NCBI GenBank assembly: GCA_019423795.1
Contig: JAHZAT010000021.1
Coordinates: forward strand, 1-15,050
Length of the DNA: 15,050 bases
From: Clostridiales bacterium
Lineage (GTDB): Bacteria; Bacillota; Clostridia; Lachnospirales; Lachnospiraceae
Direction: 5' to 3'
Under the pieces are notes generated by a model, which did not search any database, was not told the DNA's origin, and worked only from the letters and a program-made list of their open reading frames with translations. Positions 8,000-14,986 of the stretch are shown piece after piece. Positions within the stretch are counted from its first letter, which is position 1. Each line of letters begins with the position of its first letter. Made by a program: the position numbers and the translations under genes.

Positions 8000-8023
8000 T
8001 GTAAAATAATCACAAGTAAAATA

Positions 8024-8051
8024 TTGACAAAAATGATGATGATAGTATAAT
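8024..8051 (+). promoter_or_regulatory. orphan consensus promoter with no gene behind it
   Basis: TTGACA (8024-8029) and TATAAT (8046-8051) match consensus 12/12 with a 16-nt spacer. Transcription would start near 8058 and run straight into the hairpin at 8063-8102. No + strand gene follows until 10087, so the expected product is a tiny RNA of about 45 nt, or read-through antisense to the aminotransferase gene. Confidence 0.55.
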
Positions 8052-8062
8052 AAGAGATAATA

Positions 8063-8102
8063 AAAAAGAGAACTTACATACAAGCGGGTAAGTTCTCTTT
8101 TT
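8063..8102. terminator. bidirectional terminator between the AEC and aminotransferase genes
   Basis: GAGAACTTAC (8068-8077) pairs with GTAAGTTCTC (8088-8097). AAAAA before and TTTTT after extend the stem to 15 bp with a 10-nt loop. Because of the A/T flanks it reads as a stem plus T-run on both strands, serving the AEC gene (64 nt after its stop) and the aminotransferase gene (40 nt after its stop on the minus strand). Confidence 0.85.
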
Positions 8103-8141
8103 GATTGTACATTCTTCAAAAATTTATAATGGAGTAAGATT

Positions 8142-9608
8142 TTACTGTCTATAATACTCCAAGAAATCCCTCAGCTTCACAGAAGCATCCTCAAGCACTT
8201 CCACACGAGGCAGATAAACCACTCTGAAATGATCCGGATCTTTCCAGTTAAATCCACTTCCATGAACGATCAGGATCTTTTTCTCACGAAGCAGATCAAG
8301 AGCAAACTGCTCATCATTTGTAATGTTAAACTTCTTCGTATCAATCTTCGGGAAGATATAAAAAGCAGCTTTTGGTTTCACTGCACTGATACCAGGGATA
8401 TCACACAACGCATTATAAATAAACTCTCTCTGTTCATAAATACGTCCACCAGGAATGATGTAATCATTGACACTCTGATGGCCGCCAAGTGCTGTCTGGA
8501 CAACTGCCTGCGCAGGAACATTCGAACAAAGTCGCATATTTGATAACATATTTAAACCTTCAATATAATCCCTTGCGATCGCCTTATTACCACTTAAGAT
8601 CATCCATCCGATACGGAAACCAGCGATCATATGAGACTTGGATAAACCAGAGAATGTCACACAGAACAGATCTGGAGCCAGAGAAGCAATAGATACATGT
8701 TCTTCTCCATCCATCACCAGACGGTCATAAATCTCATCAGAGAAGATCATCAACTGATGTTCTCTCGCGATATCAACGATCTGCTGTAAGACTTCTCTTG
8801 GATAAAGAGCCCCCGTTGGGTTGTTAGGATTGATCAGAACGATCGCTTTTGTACGGGAATTTACCTTTCGCTTGATATCTTCCATATCAGGATACCATTC
8901 AGACTGTTCATCACAGATATAATGAACTGCTTTCCCACCAGCAAGCGTTGCACAAGCCGTCCATAAAGGATAATCCGGAGAAGGGATCAAGATCTCATCC
9001 CCATCATCTAATAAAGCAGACATTGACAGATTGATCAGCTCACTGACACCATTTCCAGTATAAATGTCATCGATATCAACATTTGGGATCTTCTTAAGCT
9101 GCGCATACTGCATGATCGCCTTTCTTGCAGCAAATAATCCCTGAGAAGCAGAATATCCCTGGCAGTCAGCTAACTGATGTCTCATATCATAGATGACTTC
9201 ATCTGGGGTTCTGAAACCAAATGGGGCAGGATTCCCGATATTTAATTTCAGGATATGAGTTCCATTACGTTCCATGCGGTTCGCTTCATCTACGACAGGA
9301 CCACGTACATCGTAAAGTACATTATCTAATTTGGTAGATTTGCTAAATGTTCTTCTTGGAGAAGTTTCCAGATTCACAGCATTCCCTCCATTTCCAGAAA
9401 GCCAGTCAGCATCGACATCAAGAGTTTCTGATAAGAAATGAAGAATCTCTGAACGAGGAACCGTCTTGCCGCTGACATACTGGCTGATATGACTTTTCCC
9501 GACCTTGACTCCGGCAGTCTCTGCTGCATGAATAAGATCAACCTGTTTCATATGTTTTTGTTCCATTGCAGACTTCAAACGATCTGCAAAGGTAAATGCC
9601 TGATTCAT
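8142..9608 (-). CDS. XRE-type HTH domain fused to a PLP-dependent aminotransferase
   Basis: A 488-residue fusion. Residues about 4-72 form a Cro/C1-type DNA-binding domain (DRLKSAMEQKHMKQVDL, then HISQYVSGKTVPRSEIL and LDVDADWLSG). The rest is a fold-type I class I/II aminotransferase resembling AlaA-type alanine/glutamate aminotransferases. It has NPNNPTG at 260-266, SDEIYDR at 290-296, the PLP lysine in SGLSKSH (Lys324) and the following AGFRIGW arginine block. The aminotransferase part looks catalytically complete. This order (XRE first) differs from MocR/GabR proteins, which have a GntR winged helix. ATG 9608 was chosen because GGAGGG lies 4 nt before it. The open frame continues 24 codons upstream through the promoter and operator repeats and is not a real N-terminus. 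A natural inference is that the protein regulates transcription, perhaps its own, in response to PLP or an amino-acid substrate. Confidence 0.88.
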   Translation of the reverse strand: MNQAFTFADRLKSAMEQKHMKQVDLIHAAETAGVKVGKSHISQYVSGKTVPRSEILHFLSETLDVDADWLSGNGGNAVNLETSPRRTFSKSTKLDNVLYDVRGPVVDEANRMERNGTHILKLNIGNPAPFGFRTPDEVIYDMRHQLADCQGYSASQGLFAARKAIMQYAQLKKIPNVDIDDIYTGNGVSELINLSMSALLDDGDEILIPSPDYPLWTACATLAGGKAVHYICDEQSEWYPDMEDIKRKVNSRTKAIVLINPNNPTGALYPREVLQQIVDIAREHQLMIFSDEIYDRLVMDGEEHVSIASLAPDLFCVTFSGLSKSHMIAGFRIGWMILSGNKAIARDYIEGLNMLSNMRLCSNVPAQAVVQTALGGHQSVNDYIIPGGRIYEQREFIYNALCDIPGISAVKPKAAFYIFPKIDTKKFNITNDEQFALDLLREKKILIVHGSGFNWKDPDHFRVVYLPRVEVLEDASVKLRDFLEYYRQ

Positions 9609-9622
9609 AACACCCTCCGATA

Positions 9623-9723
9623 AAAGTTCAAAATAAAATTCAAAGTTCAAATGATTTTGTTTAATATAGCACAAAAACAAGAAAAGTTCAATGAAAAGTT
9701 CAAAATAAAAGCCAAAAGTTCAA
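9623..9723. repeat. five-copy TTGAACTTT operator-like repeat around the aminotransferase promoter
   Basis: AAAGTTCAA (TTGAACTTT on the coding strand of the downstream gene) occurs exactly at 9623-9631, 9642-9650, 9683-9691, 9695-9703 and 9715-9723, all in one orientation. Start-to-start distances are 19, 41, 12 and 20 bp, mostly near whole helical turns. One copy provides the -35 box of the promoter, two lie in the 5' leader and two lie upstream. This looks like a multi-site operator, most simply for the HTH domain of the encoded protein. Confidence 0.65.
9663..9691 (-). promoter_or_regulatory. promoter of the HTH-aminotransferase gene
   Basis: On the minus strand TTGAAC (9686-9691) and TATATT (9663-9668) are 17 nt apart, with TGC directly before the -10. 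The -35 box is part of the third TTGAACTTT repeat. The start would be near 9656, about 47 nt before the ATG. Confidence 0.65.
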
Positions 9724-9735
9724 AGAAACAATGTG

Positions 9736-9962
9736 CAAAATAAGATGAGAGTGTCAAAAGTAAATTTTGCCACTCTCTGATGTACCCGGATTGTTCCATT
9801 GCTACGCAATTCCACAATCCTCGAACACCTCGAACTTCCATAAAATGGCGTGTTCACACCATTTTATTCCGTTCTCGTTGTTCGGCGTGTCAATAAGTAT
9901 AAATTGCTTATTTGTGCAAGCACAAACGCAATTTATACTTTTGACACTTACATCAAAATAAG
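9736..9962. mobile_element. MITE-like non-coding element with 9-bp target-site duplication
   Basis: The direct repeat CAAAATAAG occurs at 9736-9744 and again at 9954-9962. Exactly between them, 9745-9953 (209 bp) has imperfect terminal inverted repeats: the first 26 bp and the reverse complement of the last 26 bp agree at 21 positions and share the block GTGTCAAAAGTA. There is no coding sequence, so any transposition would need an enzyme from elsewhere. The inside is packed with hairpins: GAGAGTG/CACTCTC (9747-9777), GGATTGT/ACAATCC with inner ATTGC/GCAAT (9788-9820), CGAACA/TGTTCG enclosing GAAC/GTTC and ATAAAATGG/CCATTTTAT (9822-9884), and a long arm at 9887-9947 closed by GTGTCAA/TTGACAC. 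A 9-bp duplication fits several IS families (IS256-like among them). I do not assign one. Confidence 0.75.
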
Positions 9963-10001
9963 AAAAAAATTAAAGTTCGACAAAAAGAACAAAGATTCGT
10001 A

Positions 10002-10040
10002 TTGAAATTTAGAAAATATATGCTATACTTTGAAAAGTAT
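10002..10040 (+). promoter_or_regulatory. promoter of the exopolysaccharide operon with an overlapping dyad
   Basis: TTGAAA (10002-10007) and TATACT (10024-10029) are 16 nt apart with TGC before the -10 (extended -10). A perfect inverted repeat ATACTTT-GA-AAAGTAT (10025-10040) covers the -10 and the predicted start near 10036, a plausible repressor site. The -35 is 39 bp from the right end of the MITE-like element. Confidence 0.6.
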
Positions 10041-10086
10041 GGATAATTAACACAAAGTGTAAAAATAAATGGGGATGAAATAGAAT

Positions 10087-11514
10087 ATGGAAGCAACAAG
10101 ATTACAGATGCAGAACTTCCTGATCTTTTTATTAGATTTGGTGGGAGTTACTGTTGGTTATTTTGCAGCAGTATGGCTGCGGTTTGGAAATATTGAAACA
10201 GGGTATACCGTGATGGGGAACGATACGTATTATCGTTGGCTCATTGCGATCGTAGTACTTATGATGATCTACTTTCTGTTTCGTCCGAATCGTGTTTTTT
10301 TTAAGCGCAAATTTATAGAAGAAATGAGAATGAATTTGCAGACGGTCATCCTGATGGCAGCAGGAATGGCGATGGTTGCATTCCTGATCCAAGATGCAAA
10401 AGATTACTCCAGATTTATCTATATCTTTACTTCTGGATTCAGTTTTGTATGGATGCAGATCACACATCGAGTTTATCGGAAGTATTGGCTATCAAGAAGA
10501 AAGGATCATTCTTATGCAAGAAAGATGATGATCATCACAACGAGTGATCATGCAGAAGAAGTAATCGGGAATATCATGGAAGAGAAGAACTGGGACCTGT
10601 GGATCACAAGTGTTGCAGTTGTGGACAAAGACATGACAGGATGGCTCATCAACGAGATTCCGGTTGTAGCACATTCGTATCGAAGTATTTTTGAATATGC
10701 GATGCGGTCGGTTGTGGATGAAGTATTCTTATATATACCGATGGATGACGAATTCCCGATCGCGATGACAGTACAGAACCTTGAGGACATGGGAATTAAG
10801 ACGAATCTTAACATTTCCCAGTTTCAGATCAATGAGAATCTGGAACGATCACTTGAGAAAGTTGGTCCTTATGAAAGTGTAAGTTTCTCTGGTCATAATG
10901 TATCATTTGTCATGCTGATGATGAAGAGAGCAATGGATATTGCCGGGGGATTGGTTGGAATGTTGATCACAGCGATCGCAGTGATCATTGTTGGACCACT
11001 GGTGAAGCTAGAATCACCGGGGCCGCTGTTCTTCTCACAGAAGAGAGTTGGGAAGAATGGAAGGATCTTCAAAATCTATAAGATCCGTTCGATGTATCAG
11101 GATGCGGAAGAGCGCAAGAAAGAGCTTATGGCACAGAATGAGATGGACGGATTGATGTTTAAGATGAAAGACGATCCGAGAATTACCAAGGTTGGAAAGT
11201 TTATCAGGAAGACAAGTATTGATGAACTTCCACAGTTTTGGAATGTACTGAAGGGGGATATGAGTCTGGTAGGGACAAGACCGCCTACAGTGGATGAGTT
11301 TGAACAGTATAGTGCTTACCATAAGAAGAGACTTTGCCAGAAGCCTGGACTGACTGGGGTTTGGCAGGTTAGCGGAAGAAGCACGATCACAGACTTTGAG
11401 GAGATTGTTCAGATGGATGTTGATTATATCGATCATTGGTCTATCTGGAGGGATATTGGGATATTGATTAAGACAGTGTGGCTTGTTGTTTGTGGGGATG
11501 ATGGGGCACAGTAG
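10087..11514 (+). CDS. exopolysaccharide-initiating polyprenyl-phosphate sugar-1-phosphate transferase
   Basis: A 475-residue enzyme that moves a sugar-1-phosphate from a nucleotide sugar to undecaprenyl phosphate at the inner membrane, the first step of capsule/exopolysaccharide repeat-unit assembly (WbaP/CpsE type). The N-terminal half has four membrane segments (within residues 10-125) and a soluble nucleotide-binding-like domain (about 145-260). A further membrane helix follows KRAMDI (280-285). The C-terminal bacterial sugar transferase domain (PF02397) is complete: SPGPLFFSQKRVGKNG (310-325), KIRSM (332-336), DELPQFWNVLKGDMSLVGTRPP (379-400) and PGLTGVWQVSGR (420-431). ATG 10087 has only a weak ribosome binding site (GGGGATG, 10071-10077). 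It leads the operon. Whether the sugar is glucose, galactose or another cannot be read from it. Confidence 0.92.
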   Translation: MEATRLQMQNFLIFLLDLVGVTVGYFAAVWLRFGNIETGYTVMGNDTYYRWLIAIVVLMMIYFLFRPNRVFFKRKFIEEMRMNLQTVILMAAGMAMVAFLIQDAKDYSRFIYIFTSGFSFVWMQITHRVYRKYWLSRRKDHSYARKMMIITTSDHAEEVIGNIMEEKNWDLWITSVAVVDKDMTGWLINEIPVVAHSYRSIFEYAMRSVVDEVFLYIPMDDEFPIAMTVQNLEDMGIKTNLNISQFQINENLERSLEKVGPYESVSFSGHNVSFVMLMMKRAMDIAGGLVGMLITAIAVIIVGPLVKLESPGPLFFSQKRVGKNGRIFKIYKIRSMYQDAEERKKELMAQNEMDGLMFKMKDDPRITKVGKFIRKTSIDELPQFWNVLKGDMSLVGTRPPTVDEFEQYSAYHKKRLCQKPGLTGVWQVSGRSTITDFEEIVQMDVDYIDHWSIWRDIGILIKTVWLVVCGDDGAQ

Positions 11515-11560
11515 GTAGATTTGAGAGTGTGGAGTTGTGGATTAGTTGATTGTTGATTGA

Positions 11561-12772
11561 ATGAAGGGGACTATCAAATTGAAAAAAAGAGGTAACAAGA
11601 ATTTAAGAATTGCGATGATCGGTCATAAGGTTGTTCCATCTAGAAGAGGTGGAATTGAACGTGTATTGACGATTATGTGTCCATTAATGATAAAAAAAGG
11701 CCACCAAGTAACATGCTTTAACCGATCTGGCGATAAAGTGGAAAATGAATATGTAAAAACTGTAAAAAGGAAAAAGTATAGGGGAGTTCAGTTAAAGAAA
11801 GTAATAACGATCAATAAAAGAGGATTAGCAGCGATGACATCCTCTTTTTCTGCTGCAATTTGTGCAGCATTTGGAAAATATGATGTTGTACATTTTCATG
11901 CAGAAGGACCAAGTGTATTTCTATGGATTCCGAAACTGTTTGGAAAGCGCTGTATCGTAACGATTCATGGAATTGACTGGGCGAGAGATAAATGGAAACA
12001 CGGATTTGGTTCCAGATATATTAAGTTTGGGGAATATATTGCAGCAAAGTATGCAGATGAAGTGATTGTATTAAGTGAAAAAGTACAGAAGTATTTTAAG
12101 AAGTTTTATGACAGGGATACTGTTTTGATTCCGAATGGGGTTATGACACATGAGAATCGAAAAGCAAATTTGATCACTCAGAAGTTTGGACTTCATAAGG
12201 ATGAGTATATTTGTGCGTTATCACGACTGACAGAAGAAAAGGGAATACATTTCTTGATTGAGGCTTATAAGGAACTCAAAACAGATAAGAAACTGGTGAT
12301 CGCTGGGGCTACGAGTGATACGGATGGATACGTGAAGATGCTGAAAGAGATGGCTGGAGATGATCCGAATATTATCTTTACTGGATTTGTTTCAGGGAAG
12401 ATGCTGGAAGAGATTTATAGTAATGCTTATGTTTATGTGTTGCCTTCTAAGTTGGAGGGAATGCCACTTAGTCTGCTTGAGGCTATGAGCTATGGTAACT
12501 GTGTGATCGGGTCTGATATTGCTGAGATTGCTGATGTGGTTGAGGATAAGGCGATATTGTTTAAGAAGGCTAATGTTGAGGACTTGAAGGAGAAGCTACA
12601 GATGGTTTGTGATGATGTGGAGCTTGTGGAGAAGTATAAGAGTGAAGCGTCTGGGTATATTTGTGGTAGGTATAATTGGGAAGATGTTGTGAATAGAACT
12701 GTTGAGGTTTATAGAGGAAAGAAAAGCTGCAAGGAAAAATTAGTAGAGAATAGTAGTGTGGCTTCTATTTGA
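11561..12772 (+). CDS. glycosyltransferase family 4 (GT-B fold)
   Basis: A GT-B glycosyltransferase of about 400 residues. Residues 15-35 hold the glycine-rich acceptor-side motif (RIAMIGHKVVPSRRGGIERV). A TIHGIDWARD stretch is near 134-143, and the C-terminal donor domain holds LSRLTEEKGIHFLIEAY (about 220-236) and LPSKLEGMPLSLLEAMSYG (294-312) with the EX7E pair Glu299/Glu307. It would add a sugar to the lipid-linked intermediate on the cytoplasmic face. The start is uncertain: ATG 11561 has no ribosome binding site, whereas TTG 11579, in frame, is preceded by AAGGGGA (11564-11570) at 8-nt spacing and would give 397 residues. The last 350 nt or so are clearly richer in G and T than the first half. 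Donor and linkage are unknown. Confidence 0.88.
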   Translation: MKGTIKLKKRGNKNLRIAMIGHKVVPSRRGGIERVLTIMCPLMIKKGHQVTCFNRSGDKVENEYVKTVKRKKYRGVQLKKVITINKRGLAAMTSSFSAAICAAFGKYDVVHFHAEGPSVFLWIPKLFGKRCIVTIHGIDWARDKWKHGFGSRYIKFGEYIAAKYADEVIVLSEKVQKYFKKFYDRDTVLIPNGVMTHENRKANLITQKFGLHKDEYICALSRLTEEKGIHFLIEAYKELKTDKKLVIAGATSDTDGYVKMLKEMAGDDPNIIFTGFVSGKMLEEIYSNAYVYVLPSKLEGMPLSLLEAMSYGNCVIGSDIAEIADVVEDKAILFKKANVEDLKEKLQMVCDDVELVEKYKSEASGYICGRYNWEDVVNRTVEVYRGKKSCKEKLVENSSVASI

Positions 12773-12798
12773 GGTTGTTAAGGTGAAAGGAAAGCAAA

Positions 12799-13911
12799 AT
12801 GATTAGAGTATTACATTCTGTAAGTAATATGGATAGAGCAGGAATTGAAACAATGCTTATGAATTATTACCGACATATGGATCATGAAAAAGTTCAATTT
12901 GATTTTTTGTGTAATAAGACTAAACCAGGAGCTTATGATGAAGAAATAAAGCAAATGGGAGGCCATATTTTTCATACCCCAGGTTTAAATCCGGCAAAGT
13001 ATCCTCAATATTTAAAATATATGAAAAAGCTATTTGAAAAATATCCCCAATATAGAATAGTAGAGGCACACAATGGCGCTTTGGGTGTTTATGCATTACA
13101 TGCGGCGAAAAAGAATAAAATTCCCGTTAGAATATTTCATGCACATGGAGCGAGCATTACCAAGGACTGGAAATGGCCGATTAAGATTTTTTGTAGAAGT
13201 CGATTAAAATATAATATAAATCATAAGTTTACATGTGGTATAGAAGCAGCAAGATGTTATTTTGGAAATAAAGTCGTTGAAAACAAAGACTATGAATTTA
13301 TCCCCAATGCAATAGAAGTTGAACGATTTTTGTATAATGAAGAAATAAGAAATAGAATTAGATCAGAATATCATCTACAAGATAAAAAAGTAATAGGGCA
13401 TGTGGGTCGTTTTATGGCACAGAAAAATCATACTTTTTTAATTGATGTTTTTGTGGAATATTATAAAAATCATAAGGATACAAAACTGGTTTTATTAGGA
13501 GATGGAGAACTAATGCCTAAAATCAAGGAAAAAGTTCAAACTCTTGGAATTGAAGATGCTGTTTTATTTGTAGGAAATGTAGGAAATGCGAATGAGTGGT
13601 ATCAGGCATTCGATGCTTTTGTTTTGCCGTCAGTATGGGAAGGGTTGCCTGTTGTAGGAGTAGAAGCACAGGCAGCAGATTTACCATGTGTATTTTCAGA
13701 TAACATAACGAGAGAGATTGGACTAACAGATAAGGCATTTTTTGTTTCCACATCAGACAAGAAACAATGGGTTGAGCATTTAGAGAAAGCTTTAGAAGAT
13801 CAGTATAGAAAAAATAATTATGAAGTGATAACTAAGAATCAATATAATATTGTTGAAGAAGCTAAGAAATTACAGGAACGATATATAGAATTATATGAGG
13901 AGAATCGATGA
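12799..13911 (+). CDS. glycosyltransferase family 4/1, EpsF-like
   Basis: A 370-residue GT-B glycosyltransferase. The N-terminus (RVLHSVSNMDRAGIETMLMN) and the DFLCNKTKPGAYDEEIKQMGG stretch match the EpsF-like group found in exopolysaccharide clusters. The donor domain has GHVGRFMAQKNHTFLIDVF (about 200-218), LLGDGEL (232-238) and the PSVWEGLPVVGVEA segment (277-290) with the EX7E pair Glu281/Glu289. ATG 12799 is preceded by AAAGGAAAG. It begins 26 nt after the previous gene and its stop overlaps the next ATG by 4 nt. It is more AT-rich than the transporter genes earlier in the window and has only about three GATC sites, suggesting a different origin from the chromosomal background. Specificity unknown. 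Confidence 0.88.
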   Translation: MIRVLHSVSNMDRAGIETMLMNYYRHMDHEKVQFDFLCNKTKPGAYDEEIKQMGGHIFHTPGLNPAKYPQYLKYMKKLFEKYPQYRIVEAHNGALGVYALHAAKKNKIPVRIFHAHGASITKDWKWPIKIFCRSRLKYNINHKFTCGIEAARCYFGNKVVENKDYEFIPNAIEVERFLYNEEIRNRIRSEYHLQDKKVIGHVGRFMAQKNHTFLIDVFVEYYKNHKDTKLVLLGDGELMPKIKEKVQTLGIEDAVLFVGNVGNANEWYQAFDAFVLPSVWEGLPVVGVEAQAADLPCVFSDNITREIGLTDKAFFVSTSDKKQWVEHLEKALEDQYRKNNYEVITKNQYNIVEEAKKLQERYIELYEENR

Positions 13912-14975
13912 AAATTGGTATTTTAACACATCAATATATAGATAACTATGGTGCTTTTTTACAAGCATATGCATTAAGAGAAGCAATGGCGAAAGCATTC
14001 CCTGATGATCAGGTCGAAATAATTAATTGCATTAATGTAAAACATTTTGTGATAAATGTAGGCGGATGGTTCCGTTTTTATAAAGATCGAGAAGGAATCA
14101 AGGAATGGTTAAGAAAAATCAGAATTCCTGGAATTTTTTCAAAAGCAAGAAAAAGATATATGACATTGTCTAAAGTCTGCTTTTCTGCAAAACAGATTAA
14201 CAAGATGAATTACGATTATATTATTGTTGGTAGTGATGAGGTCTGGAATTTTAAAGATGGAAAAGGTGATGCAAAAGTTAAATTTGGACATGGATTAACG
14301 TGTAAGAATTTAGTAGCATATGCACCAAGTGTTGGAAAATCTAGTGCAAATGATGCAATTCCAAAATATGTAGAAGATGGGATTAAAAGATTTAAAGCAA
14401 TATCAGCAAGAGATGACCTGACAGCAGATTTAGTGGAACATATTACAGGGAACTATCCAACAAGAGTACTAGATCCAACATTTTTAAGTAAGTTTCCAAA
14501 AGCAAAATTAAAAGTTTCTAAGAAACCTTATATATTATTTTACTATTGTGAGCATTTACCTAAAAAGATCAAGAAACAGATTTTTGCATATGCAAAGGAA
14601 CATGGTTATGCAGTATATGGGGCAGGAGAATGTGATAAGCAATATACAGATATTACAGTAGATCTGGCACCATTTGAATGGGTTGAAATGTTTAGAAATG
14701 CAGATTTTGTATTTACTGGAACATTCCATGGAGCAGTATTCTCAATTTTGAATGAGAGACCATTTAAAGTTTATTTAACAAATGAGAGCCGAATCAAAAA
14801 AGTTGGAGCACTATTAAGAGAATTACATATCCCAAATCGTAAAATTGATAAAGATTTCAAATTGGATTTAGAGAAGATGAGAGATGAAATTGATTATATT
14901 GTAGTGAATGAGATTATTGATGAGAAACGAGAAGCAAGTATTGATTATTTGCGACGAGTGATCAAAGGAAAATAG
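13908..14975 (+). CDS. polysaccharide pyruvyl transferase family protein
   Basis: A 355-residue member of PF04230 (WcaK/CsaB/EpsO type). The family start KIGILTHQYIDNYGAFLQAYAL, the YDYIIVGSDEVWN block at about 102-114, a YAPSVGKSS stretch, the FKAISARDD stretch and the near-C-terminal FTGTFHGAVFSILNERPF are all present. Characterised relatives transfer pyruvate from phosphoenolpyruvate to sugars as a ketal, giving the glycan a negative charge. Many members in gut Firmicutes are uncharacterised and may do other chemistry. It overlaps the previous glycosyltransferase gene by 4 nt (ATGA) and is followed 11 nt later by a cysteine-rich FrhB-like gene, a pairing seen often in such clusters, which suggests the two act together. 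Confidence 0.88.
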   Translation: MKIGILTHQYIDNYGAFLQAYALREAMAKAFPDDQVEIINCINVKHFVINVGGWFRFYKDREGIKEWLRKIRIPGIFSKARKRYMTLSKVCFSAKQINKMNYDYIIVGSDEVWNFKDGKGDAKVKFGHGLTCKNLVAYAPSVGKSSANDAIPKYVEDGIKRFKAISARDDLTADLVEHITGNYPTRVLDPTFLSKFPKAKLKVSKKPYILFYYCEHLPKKIKKQIFAYAKEHGYAVYGAGECDKQYTDITVDLAPFEWVEMFRNADFVFTGTFHGAVFSILNERPFKVYLTNESRIKKVGALLRELHIPNRKIDKDFKLDLEKMRDEIDYIVVNEIIDEKREASIDYLRRVIKGK

Positions 14976-14986
14976 AGGAGTATAGA

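Noticed and set aside
9609..9680. 24-codon N-terminal extension of the HTH-aminotransferase
   Set aside because: It covers the promoter -10 and operator repeats. GGAGGG directly precedes ATG 9608 and the HTH domain begins just after it.
9647..9961. Small open frames on both strands across the MITE-like element
   Set aside because: No ribosome binding sites, low-complexity or hairpin-derived peptides, and the two frames overlap each other on opposite strands.
11035..11436. 133-codon open frame on - inside the sugar transferase gene
   Set aside because: It is antisense to the conserved sugar transferase domain and has no independent support.
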